A model generated the notes under the pieces. It was not told the origin of the DNA, ran no database searches, and saw nothing but the letters and a program-made list of their open reading frames with translations. Of a stretch of 18,457 bases of DNA, positions 7,688-15,280 are shown in pieces (the first letter of the stretch is position 1; each line of letters begins with the position of its first letter). Position numbers and translations under genes: made by a program. The stretch spans positions 1 through 18,457 of the forward strand of contig CAMNNS010000018.1 in assembly GCA_946545765.1 (NCBI GenBank). Direction: 5' to 3'. Origin of the DNA: an uncultured Bacteroidales bacterium. Its GTDB lineage: Bacteria > Bacteroidota > Bacteroidia > Bacteroidales > UBA932.

Positions 7688-7725
7688 AAAAAAACTCCAA
7701 GATTGTTAGTACTTGGAGTTTTTTT
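7688..7725 (-). terminator. Strong bidirectional intrinsic terminator
   Basis: A perfect 14-bp stem: A7-CTCCAAG (7688-7701) with CTTGGAG-T7 (7712-7725), loop 7702-7711. It lies 17 nt past the stop codon of the small lipoprotein gene on the minus strand. T-tracts on both strands would also let it work on the plus strand, insulating dnaN from the lipoprotein gene. Confidence 0.88.
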
Positions 7726-7742
7726 ATCACGAGAAATAAATA

Positions 7743-8162
7743 TTATTTCATATTAAAAACAATTGGCATAGGTTCAGGGGCTATATTTGTTACAGTTACT
7801 GTTAAGGTTTTACCGTTAACAACTCCATGGAATGTATATTTTGGCTTAGATGTAGGAGCTTTTGGCACTATTAAATCTTCTATACTAAGAGTGATATTAG
7901 GTGCGTTGAAAATATATGATCCACTCATAGTCATAGTTTCATTAGTTTTTTTCCTTGTACTTAATAGCGTAAATTCATTTCCTGAAGGGGCAAAGTTTAA
8001 TGTTCCTTCTCCAGGATCTCCAGGCTCAGGTTCAAAAGTTGCTGTCCATGATGTTCCTTCTAAAGTTTTTAATTCTCCATTTTCTTTTTTGTCTTTACTG
8101 CAAGAAGAGAAAACAAATGCAACAAGTGCAAAAGCTAATGTAAATGTTAAAATTCTTTTCAT
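7743..8162 (-). CDS. Small lipoprotein, lipocalin-like, function unknown
   Basis: 139 residues. The N-terminus is a clear lipoprotein signal: MKR, hydrophobic segment 4-18, then lipobox FSSC with Cys21. SKDKKEN follows the cysteine; charged residues there resemble the Bacteroidetes lipoprotein export signal, which suggests possible surface display. The mature part starts LEGTSWTATFEP (34-45) and continues with alternating short beta strands (GEGTLNFAPSG, TMTMSGSYIF, KTLTVTVTNI). This pattern is common in small lipocalin-like Bacteroidetes lipoproteins, but I cannot assign a ligand. It is a single-gene unit: its own -7 element upstream and a strong terminator downstream. The transcript is divergent from rpoD. 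Confidence 0.75.
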   Translation of the reverse strand: MKRILTFTLAFALVAFVFSSCSKDKKENGELKTLEGTSWTATFEPEPGDPGEGTLNFAPSGNEFTLLSTRKKTNETMTMSGSYIFNAPNITLSIEDLIVPKAPTSKPKYTFHGVVNGKTLTVTVTNIAPEPMPIVFNMK

Positions 8163-8190
8163 AATTATAAATTTTTAAAAATATTTTCCG

Positions 8191-8198
8191 CAAATATA
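8191..8198 (-). promoter_or_regulatory. Bacteroidetes -7 element for the lipoprotein gene
   Basis: TATATTTG on the minus strand, followed by CGG, is an exact TAnnTTTG match 28 nt before the ATG at 8162. It predicts a leader of about 20 nt. No clear -33 TTG is visible at the usual spacing. Confidence 0.65.
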
Positions 8199-8309
8199 AT
8201 TTAATTTTTTTTATAATCTTAATAATACCATATTATCATGCTATTATAATGGTAAGAATATATAATAAACCCCTATCGGACAGTTTTGAAATTTAATTTT
8301 ACCTCCGCA

Positions 8310-8335
8310 TTGTAACTATTTCTACAATACATTCG
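8310..8335 (+). promoter_or_regulatory. Possible promoter for rpoD
   Basis: TACATTCG (8328-8335) matches TAnnTTTG at all but one base, with TTG at 8310-8312 upstream; the spacing is a little short. It lies 36 nt before the rpoD ATG and is the best candidate in the 209-nt divergent region. No exact -7 element is present on the plus strand there, so another element may be used. Confidence 0.3.
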
Positions 8336-8371
8336 TATAAATGTTGTCAAAAAACTATTAAGAATAAATTT

Positions 8372-9235
8372 ATGAGACAGTTAAAAATTACAAAGTCTAT
8401 TACTAATAGGGAAAGTGCATCCTTAGATAAATATTTACAAGAAATTGGTAGAGAGGAGAGAATATCGGTTGAAGAAGAGGTTGAGTTGGCACAGAGAATA
8501 AAGAAAGGAGATCAAAGAGCGTTAGAAAAACTTACAAAAGCAAATCTAAGATTTGTTGTATCTGTTGCCAAACAATACCAAAATCAAGGATTAAGTTTGC
8601 CCGACCTTATCAATGAAGGAAATTTAGGTCTTATTAAAGCAGCAGAAAAATTTGATGAAACAAGGGGATTTAAATTTATTTCATACGCAGTATGGTGGAT
8701 AAGACAATCTATACTTCAGGCATTGGCAGAGCAATCGAGAATAGTAAGATTGCCACTAAATCAGGTGGGTTCTTTGAATAAAATAAATAAACTTATCAAT
8801 AAATTTGAGCAAGAGCATGAGCGTCAGCCCTCTGCAGATGAATTGGCAGAAATGTTAGAGCTACCTAAAGATAAAGTGAAGGATACTTTGAGGGTAGCAG
8901 GTCGTCATGTCTCTGTAGATGCACCTTTTTCTGAGGGTGAGGATAATAATCTTTTAGATGTCCTCCCTAATAACGACTCTCCGTCGGCAGATAGAACTTT
9001 ACTTAAAGAGTCTTTAGAAAAAGAGATTGAGAGGGCATTATCTACCTTAACTGAGAGGGAGAGGAACATTATAAAATATTTCTTTGGAATAGGTGGATGT
9101 CAGGAAAAAACCTTGGAGGAGATAGGGGAGACATTTGATCTAACAAGAGAACGTGTAAGACAAATTAAAGAGAAAGCAATAAGAAGATTAAGAAGTTCTA
9201 ACAAGAGTAAAAACCTTAAAAACTATTTGGGGTAA
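8372..9235 (+). CDS. rpoD: Primary sigma factor, Bacteroidetes type (RpoD/SigA)
   Basis: Directs RNA polymerase to housekeeping promoters. At 287 residues it is the compact Bacteroidetes form lacking region 1.1. Region 1.2 covers about 16-50 (SLDKYLQEIGREERIS at 17-32). Region 2 starts LTKANLRFVVSVAKQY (54-69) and includes the -10-binding and melting helix GFKFISYAVWWIRQSI (99-114). Region 3 spans about 130-205. Region 4 ends with the helix-turn-helix TLEEIGETFDLTRERVRQIK (247-266). The start ATG fits known family starts (MRQLKITKSIT). The next gene begins three bases after the stop, so the two are almost surely co-transcribed. The sigma encoded here would be the one that reads the TAnnTTTG elements found elsewhere in the window. 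Confidence 0.96.
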   Translation: MRQLKITKSITNRESASLDKYLQEIGREERISVEEEVELAQRIKKGDQRALEKLTKANLRFVVSVAKQYQNQGLSLPDLINEGNLGLIKAAEKFDETRGFKFISYAVWWIRQSILQALAEQSRIVRLPLNQVGSLNKINKLINKFEQEHERQPSADELAEMLELPKDKVKDTLRVAGRHVSVDAPFSEGEDNNLLDVLPNNDSPSADRTLLKESLEKEIERALSTLTERERNIIKYFFGIGGCQEKTLEEIGETFDLTRERVRQIKEKAIRRLRSSNKSKNLKNYLG

Positions 9236-9238
9236 TCT

Positions 9239-10645
9239 ATGTCTCAAGATAGCATTTGGCAGAGTATTGCAGATGGCATAGTAAAGCTCAGCGATATGCT
9301 GTGTAATTATCCAGAGTTTCTCCTTCTTATAGGTGGAGGACTCTTTTTTTTATTCTATTCTAAATTTATTCCATTAAGATTTTACGGAAGGGCAATTAAA
9401 TCTTTGAAAATCAAGGATGATGCTCCAGGGCAAATAAGTTCTTTTGAGGCTTTAATGGGGGCTATAGCGGCAACTGTTGGTATGGGCAATATTGCAGGTG
9501 TTGCGATTGCTATTATGGTGGGAGGTCCGGGTGCTATTTTTTGGATGTGGGTAAGTGCAATAGTGGGAATGGCTACAAAATTTTTTGAAGGTGCTCTTGC
9601 TGTAATGTATAAATCTGCAGATGAAAACGGAGAGATGCAGGGTGGTCCTATGTATATGATAACAAAAGGTTTAGGAGATAAATGGAAACCGCTTGCTATA
9701 TTTTTCTCTATAGTTGGTCTTATTGGTACCCTTTGTGTTATGCAAGCTAACCAATTAACAGAGGCTATTACTACAATATTCACCACTCCCGCAGGAATAG
9801 AAAATACAGTGTGGCTTAGGTTTATAATAGGTCTATCTATAACGATAATAGTTGCAGTAGTTATTTTAGGGGGGATAAAAAGGATAGCAAAAATCTCTTC
9901 AAAGATAGTCCCACTAATGATTACCACTTACTTTATTTTAGTTTTTTATATTATCATTTCAAATATTACAATTGTGCCAGATATTTTTATCTCAATCTTC
10001 AAAGGGGCATTTTGTTTTGAGGCTGGGGCTGGTGGAGCATTGGGAGCCTTCTTTTCTGTTGCAACAGTTGGGGCAAGGAGAGCTGCTTTAGTGAATGAAG
10101 CAGGTGTAGGAACTGCAAGTTTGATGCACGGTGCTTCTAAAAATAAAGAACCTATTAGAGAGGGGCTTATAGCAATGATAGGCCCTACTATAGATTCGGG
10201 ATTTGTTTGTACTTTAACCGCATTAGCAATCCTTATAGCTATACATACGGGTAATTATTCTCTCCCAGAAGTTGGTTCTGGGGTTAAAGGTTTAGAGATA
10301 GCCCTTAATTCTTTTGGAGCCTCTATCCCGCTACAAATTTATAAAGGATCTTTGGGCGGTTATCTACTAATGATAATTGTTTTTATATTTGCATTCTCCA
10401 CAATGTTCTCATATTCATATTATGGAACAAAATGTACTGCATACCTTTTTGGGGCAAAGAATGGGAAATATTATAATTATTTTTTCCTTGCGATGCTAAT
10501 TGTCTCTGCAATTATACCTTTGAGTGTTGCAGTGGCAATAATAGATTTAGCATATTGCCTGATGGCTTTTGTAACAATGTTTACACTATTTAAACTTGCC
10601 CCAAAGGTTAAAATTGAGATAAAAAAGTATTTTAATGAAAATTAA
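9239..10645 (+). CDS. Sodium:alanine/glycine symporter (AGCS family)
   Basis: Inner-membrane protein of 468 residues with about ten to eleven hydrophobic segments, expected to import alanine, glycine or a related amino acid with sodium. Family motifs are TVGMGNIAGVA (79-89), GGPGAIFWMW (95-104), GGPMYM (135-140) and NEAGVGTAS (286-294) followed by the loop and GPTIDSGFVCTLTALAIL. These match the AGCS signature in order. The start is fixed by close packing, three bases after the rpoD stop. argS follows after 17 nt. Substrate and ion are inferred from the family; proton coupling or another small amino acid remain possible. Confidence 0.92.
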   Translation: MSQDSIWQSIADGIVKLSDMLCNYPEFLLLIGGGLFFLFYSKFIPLRFYGRAIKSLKIKDDAPGQISSFEALMGAIAATVGMGNIAGVAIAIMVGGPGAIFWMWVSAIVGMATKFFEGALAVMYKSADENGEMQGGPMYMITKGLGDKWKPLAIFFSIVGLIGTLCVMQANQLTEAITTIFTTPAGIENTVWLRFIIGLSITIIVAVVILGGIKRIAKISSKIVPLMITTYFILVFYIIISNITIVPDIFISIFKGAFCFEAGAGGALGAFFSVATVGARRAALVNEAGVGTASLMHGASKNKEPIREGLIAMIGPTIDSGFVCTLTALAILIAIHTGNYSLPEVGSGVKGLEIALNSFGASIPLQIYKGSLGGYLLMIIVFIFAFSTMFSYSYYGTKCTAYLFGAKNGKYYNYFFLAMLIVSAIIPLSVAVAIIDLAYCLMAFVTMFTLFKLAPKVKIEIKKYFNEN

Positions 10646-10662
10646 CTAATTAAAAAATAAAA

Positions 10663-12471
10663 ATGACACCAGAATTATTTGTTACTCAATATGTTATTAA
10701 AGCTATAAATTCTCTTTACGGTGTTAATGTAGAGGAGAAATTAGTTCAACCTCAAGCTACAAGAAAAGAATTTGAGGGAGATTTAACAATAGTAACTTTT
10801 CCACTTTTACGAATTAGTAAAAAGTCACCCGAACAAACGGCTGAGGAGATAGGTTGTTATTTAAAGGAGAATTGTCCCCAAATAGAATCATATAATGTAA
10901 TTAAAGGTTTTTTAAATATTAAATTATCTCAACAATTTTGGATAGAGATATTTAAAACTATTTATCAATCAGATAATTTTGGTCAGTTTCCCTATAATGG
11001 AAAAACAGTTTTAGTTGAGTATTCTTCACCAAATACAAATAAACCACTCCATTTAGGACATATTAGGAATAATCTGTTGGGCTGGAGTCTCTCTAAACTA
11101 ATGGAAGTTAATGGCTATAAGGTTGTTAAAACAAATATAGTTAATGATAGGGGAATACATATTTGTAAAAGTATGTTAGCTTGGCAGTTAAAAGGTAATG
11201 GTGCTACTCCGCAATCAACAGGAGTTAAAGGGGATCATTTAGTAGGAAATTATTATGTAGAGTTCAATAACCTTTTAAAGCAACAAGTTAATGAGATAGC
11301 AGCAAAAGAGGAGAAACTACAAGATCCAGAAAAAGAGAAAGAGAGACTAAAAGAGATAGAGCGTTCAGCACCAATCCAGCAAGATGCTCAAAAAATGTTA
11401 AGAGATTGGGAGAATGGAGACCAGAAGATAGTATCATTGTGGAAAATGATGAATGGCTGGGTTTATGAGGGCTTTGATCAAACATATAAAAGATTAGGTG
11501 TTAGTTTTGATAAAATATATTATGAGTCAGATACTTATAAGTTGGGTAAAAATCTTGTTCTTGATGGGTTGTCAAAAGGAGTTTTTGAAAAACATGATGA
11601 TGGGTCTGTTTGGTGCGATTTGGAGAGTGAAGGTTTAGATAAGAAATTATTGCTTAGGAGTGATGGTACCTCTGTTTATATGACACAAGACTTAGGTACT
11701 GCACAGGAGAGATATAAAGACTATGCTTTTGATCAAATGATATATGTTGTTGGAGATGAACAGAATTATCATTTTCAAGTATTAAAATTATTACTTAAAA
11801 AATTAGGTTTTTCTTGGTCTGATTCTATATATCATATGTCCTATGGAATGGTAGAACTTCCAGAAGGAAAAATGAAATCGAGAGAGGGGACAGTTGTTGA
11901 TGCAGACGACTTAATGGATACAATGTATCAAACAGCAAAGGAAAACTCATTGGAATTGGGCAAATTAAATGACCTTTCACAACAAGAGCAAGATGAGTTA
12001 TTTGAGATGTTAGGATTAGGGGCATTAAAGTACTTTATAATAAAAGTAGATCCTAAAAAGAAGATGTTGTTTAATCCAAAAGAATCTATAGATTTCAATG
12101 GTAATACAGGTCCTTTCATCCAATATACCCATGCCAGAATTAAGTCTATTTTAAGAAAGGCAAAAGAGCAAAATTTTAACTCTGAAATAAATGTTAATAC
12201 TCTTGTAGATAAAGAGATAGAAATTATTAAACTTCTTAATCTATTCCCTGTTAAAATTAAAGAGGCGGGTGATGTTAAATCTCCTGCACTAATTGCTAAC
12301 TATTGCTATGATTTAGCAAAAGAGTTTAATCAATATTATCACGATTATTCAATTTTGAGAGAAGAAGATAAATCTGTACTTCAGAGTAGATTAGCTTTAA
12401 TATCAGTAGTAGCTAATGTGCTTTGTAAAGGTATGGATATATTAGGGATAAAATTGCCTGAAAGAATGTAA
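10663..12471 (+). CDS. argS: Arginyl-tRNA synthetase
   Basis: Charges tRNA-Arg with arginine in the cytoplasm; a class I synthetase of 602 residues. The N-terminal Arg-specific domain occupies about 1-90 (FEGDLTIVTFPLLR at 37-50). The HIGH motif appears as HLGH (130-133) in SSPNTNKPLHLGHIRNN. The KMSKS-like loop is GKMKSREG (402-409), matching the KMKSR variant common in ArgS. The C-terminal anticodon-binding domain contains NGNTGPFIQYTHARIKS, then ends KGMDILGIKLPERM, the usual ArgS finish. The stop codon overlaps the ATG of the next gene by one base (TAATG), suggesting translational coupling. Confidence 0.97.
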   Translation: MTPELFVTQYVIKAINSLYGVNVEEKLVQPQATRKEFEGDLTIVTFPLLRISKKSPEQTAEEIGCYLKENCPQIESYNVIKGFLNIKLSQQFWIEIFKTIYQSDNFGQFPYNGKTVLVEYSSPNTNKPLHLGHIRNNLLGWSLSKLMEVNGYKVVKTNIVNDRGIHICKSMLAWQLKGNGATPQSTGVKGDHLVGNYYVEFNNLLKQQVNEIAAKEEKLQDPEKEKERLKEIERSAPIQQDAQKMLRDWENGDQKIVSLWKMMNGWVYEGFDQTYKRLGVSFDKIYYESDTYKLGKNLVLDGLSKGVFEKHDDGSVWCDLESEGLDKKLLLRSDGTSVYMTQDLGTAQERYKDYAFDQMIYVVGDEQNYHFQVLKLLLKKLGFSWSDSIYHMSYGMVELPEGKMKSREGTVVDADDLMDTMYQTAKENSLELGKLNDLSQQEQDELFEMLGLGALKYFIIKVDPKKKMLFNPKESIDFNGNTGPFIQYTHARIKSILRKAKEQNFNSEINVNTLVDKEIEIIKLLNLFPVKIKEAGDVKSPALIANYCYDLAKEFNQYYHDYSILREEDKSVLQSRLALISVVANVLCKGMDILGIKLPERM

Positions 12472-14249
12472 TGTCCAAATTATTTTTACCTACTACAAAA
12501 GATGAGTTAAAAAGACTTGAATGGGATTATTTAGATGTCATTCTATTCTCGGGCGATGCCTATATAGATCATCCTTCATTTGGGACTGCAGTTATTGCGA
12601 GGGTATTAGAAAGTTATGGTTATAGAGTTGCTGTTGTCCCTCAACCAAATTGGAGAGACGATTTAAGAGATTTTAAAAAATTAGGGACTCCCCGTCTTTT
12701 CTTTGGTGTAACCTCTGGGGCTATGGATTCTATGGTTAATCACTACACCTCTTTTAAAAGGCTAAGAAATAATGATGCCTATACCCCCGGAGGAAAATCT
12801 TCATTTAGACCAGATTATGCGACTGTAGTTTATTCTAATATTTTGAGAGAACTCTATCCCGATACACCAATTGTAATTGGTGGTATAGAGGCTTCGCTCA
12901 GAAGATTAACACATTATGATTATTGGAAAGATAAACTTCTCCCCTCAATTCTTATAGATAGCAAAGCAGATTATCTTATATACGGAATGGGCGAAAAACC
13001 AATTATAGAGTTGGCAAAATTTATAGAGGATAAGGTGGCAAATGGTGTTGATCACTCTTTTTGTCTCTCAAAAAATACATTATTAGAAGAGAAACTCAAA
13101 CTTAATCAAATTGCTTTTTTTGATAATGAGAAATTGGGAGACGATAACTTATCGGAGAGAGAAAACACAATTTTCCTTCATAGTTATGAGAAATGTATAG
13201 AAGATAAAAAAGCCTTTGTAGAAAATTTTAATCATATAGAACTGCAAGCGAATGTGACTAATCCCAAAAGATTAGTAGAAAGCACTTTAGATGGATATAT
13301 TTATATAAATAGACCATTTCCCCCTTTATCTCAAGATGAGTTAGATGCTATATACGATTTGCCTTATACATTTTTACCTCATCCAAGATATAAAGGCAAG
13401 ACCATCCCAGCATACGAGATGATAAAAAACTCTATAACAATACATAGAGGGTGCTTTGGAGGATGTAGTTTTTGTACGATTGCGGCACATCAAGGGAAAT
13501 TTATCCAAAGTAGAAGTGAGCGTTCAATATTAGATGAGATTAAAAAACTTTTAAATCTTCCAGGCTTTTCTGGTAATATTTCTGATATAGGTGCCCCAAG
13601 TGCAAATATGTATAAAATGGAAGGTATAGATAAACAATTATGCACTAAATGTTTAAGGAAATCGTGTCTCTATCCATCTGTATGTAAAAACTTAAATAAA
13701 TCTCATAAAAGTTTATTAGAATTGTATAAAAAGGTAGATTCGTTGAAAGGGATAAGACACTCTTATATTGGTAGTGGTGTTAGATACGATCTTATTTTCT
13801 CAAAAGAAGGCTTTTATGATGGGACATCGGAACAATATTTTATTGAACTGATTTCTAAACATATAAGTGGTAGGTTTAAAGTTGCCCCAGAACATACAGA
13901 GGAGCACGTGTTGGCACTAATGAATAAACCATCGTTTGAATTGTTCAAGAGGATGTTGAAGGAGTTTGAAAAGATAAATACAAGTTATAATCTAAATCAG
14001 CAGGTGGTACCATATTTTATCTCTTCTCATCCCGGTTGTACTCTCAAAGATATGAAGTCTTTAGCGGCTCATAAAGAGTTAAAAAATATATTTACCGAAC
14101 AAGTTCAAAGTTTTACCCCTACACCGCTGACAAGAAGTTCTGTTATGTATTATTCAGGTCTTGATACAAAAACTTTAAAACCTTTATTTGTAGAGAGAAA
14201 CATTCAAAAACAGCGTGAACAGAAATCTTATTTTTTTAAAAATAAATAA
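12471..14249 (+). CDS. ygiQ: YgiQ family radical SAM protein
   Basis: Radical SAM protein of the YgiQ group, of unknown reaction; distant similarity to methylthiotransferases has led to proposals of RNA or protein modification. The order is an N-terminal YgiQ-specific region starting FLPTTKDELKRLEWDYLDVI, then the GGIEASLRRLTHYDYW segment typical of the family, then the Fe-S motif CFGGCSFC (Cys328, Cys332, Cys335) of CxxxCxxC type. A second cysteine group CTKCLRKSCLYPSVC follows about 70 residues on. The C-terminal half has FKVAPEHTEEHVL and SFTPTPLTRSS, both characteristic. At 592 residues it lacks a long C-terminal tail found in some members, but ends in a normal way. It shares the stop/start overlap with argS. 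Confidence 0.92.
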   Translation: MSKLFLPTTKDELKRLEWDYLDVILFSGDAYIDHPSFGTAVIARVLESYGYRVAVVPQPNWRDDLRDFKKLGTPRLFFGVTSGAMDSMVNHYTSFKRLRNNDAYTPGGKSSFRPDYATVVYSNILRELYPDTPIVIGGIEASLRRLTHYDYWKDKLLPSILIDSKADYLIYGMGEKPIIELAKFIEDKVANGVDHSFCLSKNTLLEEKLKLNQIAFFDNEKLGDDNLSERENTIFLHSYEKCIEDKKAFVENFNHIELQANVTNPKRLVESTLDGYIYINRPFPPLSQDELDAIYDLPYTFLPHPRYKGKTIPAYEMIKNSITIHRGCFGGCSFCTIAAHQGKFIQSRSERSILDEIKKLLNLPGFSGNISDIGAPSANMYKMEGIDKQLCTKCLRKSCLYPSVCKNLNKSHKSLLELYKKVDSLKGIRHSYIGSGVRYDLIFSKEGFYDGTSEQYFIELISKHISGRFKVAPEHTEEHVLALMNKPSFELFKRMLKEFEKINTSYNLNQQVVPYFISSHPGCTLKDMKSLAAHKELKNIFTEQVQSFTPTPLTRSSVMYYSGLDTKTLKPLFVERNIQKQREQKSYFFKNK

Positions 14250-14326
14250 AAATATTATTTGATTTAAAAAAAACGATTATAATTGTAGGCGAAAAGAATA
14301 AAAAACACATAAAATAATAACATAAA

Positions 14327-15280
14327 GTGGCAACAAAAAAGAATATAATAAGTAAGGCGGTTTCAAAGAAGAATACCAATACAAAAGTCTCTTCCAAGAA
14401 AAAGACAGAAGTAAAGAAAAAAGTAGCAGTTAAGTCGGTGAAGAAAGCTGTGACAAAGAAAGTTACAACTACAAAGGCTACTGTCGCTTCTAAAAAGGGT
14501 AGAGTTAAAAATGTCTCTTTAACCAAAAATAGCCCTAAAACAAAATCAATTAAAAAAGTTGTAACTAAACAAGCTAAAGCTAAAGTACAAAAGAAAGAGC
14601 CTATTAAAAAAGTTGTAACTAAACAAGCTAAAGCTAAAGTACAAAAGAAAGAGCCTATCAAAAAAGTTGTAACTAAACAGGCTAAGGCTAAAGTGCAAAA
14701 GAAAGAGCCTGTTAAAAAAGTTGCAACTAAACAGATTAAGGCTAAAGTACAAAAGAAAGAGTCTGTTAAAAAAGTTATAACTAAACAGGTTAAACCAAAA
14801 GTAAATAAGGAGCCTATAAAAAAAGTTGAAAACAAGCAGGTTACTAAAAAGGTCGATCCTATAACTAATAACAAGATAGTTAAAAATACAGATTCCCAAA
14901 AGTTAGAAGTAGTTAAAAAACAAGTTAATTACGGTGTACCTGATTCTATTAAGAATAAGAAAAGACTACTTGTTAGTTATTCTAATATGAATGAAGAGTT
15001 GGCACAAGCTTTTAGAGATAAGTATCCAAGGGGCTATCAAGACTTTATGGATGATTTATTCAAAATAGATAAACCCGATGGTACTTCATTCTATGCTATA
15101 ACATTTGAAATGCCCGATACTGTTTATCTAATAAAGATGGTTGTTAAGATAGACAGGATTGAAGATGCTCAGAATGAACTCTTCCCAGATGATAATGATG
15201 ACGATTCTAATGTGCCAACAGAGGGTGAGACATTCCCGGATGATAATACAGAGAATATGTCAGATTCAGATGATGAATAA
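14327..15280 (+). CDS. Lysine-rich repeat protein with conserved C-terminal domain and acidic tail
   Basis: 317 residues, starting at a GTG (a TAA lies three codons upstream in frame, so no ATG start is available). Residues 1-74 are rich in Lys, Ala, Val and Thr, like histone-H1-type proteins. Residues 75-178 are tandem repeats of about 18 residues based on IKKVVTKQAKAKVQKKEP. A folded-looking domain (about 202-285; includes RLLVSYSNMNEELAQAF and YPRGYQDFMDDLFKIDKP) resembles a small domain found in Bacteroidetes hypothetical proteins. The tail is acidic (FPDDNDDDSN onward). No signal peptide is seen. A nucleic-acid-binding role of the basic part is likely but not shown. It lies 77 nt after ygiQ and overlaps the clc start. 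Confidence 0.8.
   Translation: MATKKNIISKAVSKKNTNTKVSSKKKTEVKKKVAVKSVKKAVTKKVTTTKATVASKKGRVKNVSLTKNSPKTKSIKKVVTKQAKAKVQKKEPIKKVVTKQAKAKVQKKEPIKKVVTKQAKAKVQKKEPVKKVATKQIKAKVQKKESVKKVITKQVKPKVNKEPIKKVENKQVTKKVDPITNNKIVKNTDSQKLEVVKKQVNYGVPDSIKNKKRLLVSYSNMNEELAQAFRDKYPRGYQDFMDDLFKIDKPDGTSFYAITFEMPDTVYLIKMVVKIDRIEDAQNELFPDDNDDDSNVPTEGETFPDDNTENMSDSDDE
14549..14860 (+). repeat. 54-bp tandem repeat within the lysine-rich gene
   Basis: Units start at 14549, 14603, 14657 and 14711 (54 bp each), then 14765 (51 bp) and a degenerate 45-bp unit at 14816. Units 1 and 2 are identical base for base. Unit 3 differs from them at four bases, all silent, and units 4 to 6 differ progressively more. The period is a multiple of three, so copy-number change would keep the reading frame. 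Confidence 0.92.

Noticed and set aside
7891..8178. Plus-strand frame (95 aa) opposite the small lipoprotein gene
   Set aside because: The minus-strand gene has a lipobox, its own promoter and a terminator; the plus-strand frame has none of these.
9382..9927. Minus-strand frame (181 aa) inside the symporter gene
   Set aside because: Low-complexity hydrophobic antisense of membrane-helix codons; it overlaps a well-supported AGCS gene completely.
14549..14860. CRISPR array
   Set aside because: The repeats are directly adjacent with no spacers, are in frame in a coding sequence, and differ by mostly silent changes.
14236..14874. Long minus-strand frame (212 aa) and a second (117 aa, 14546-14899) opposite the lysine-rich gene
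   Set aside because: They are the antisense of the AAA/AAG-rich repeat, which gives Phe/Leu-rich sequence without stops. Repeat units mirror the plus-strand repeat and no independent start or family is seen.
15159..15269. Earlier possible start for the ClC gene
   Set aside because: The extra 37 residues are out-of-frame translation of the acidic tail of the preceding gene and are unlike any ClC N-terminus; ATG at 15270 or 15273 fits better.
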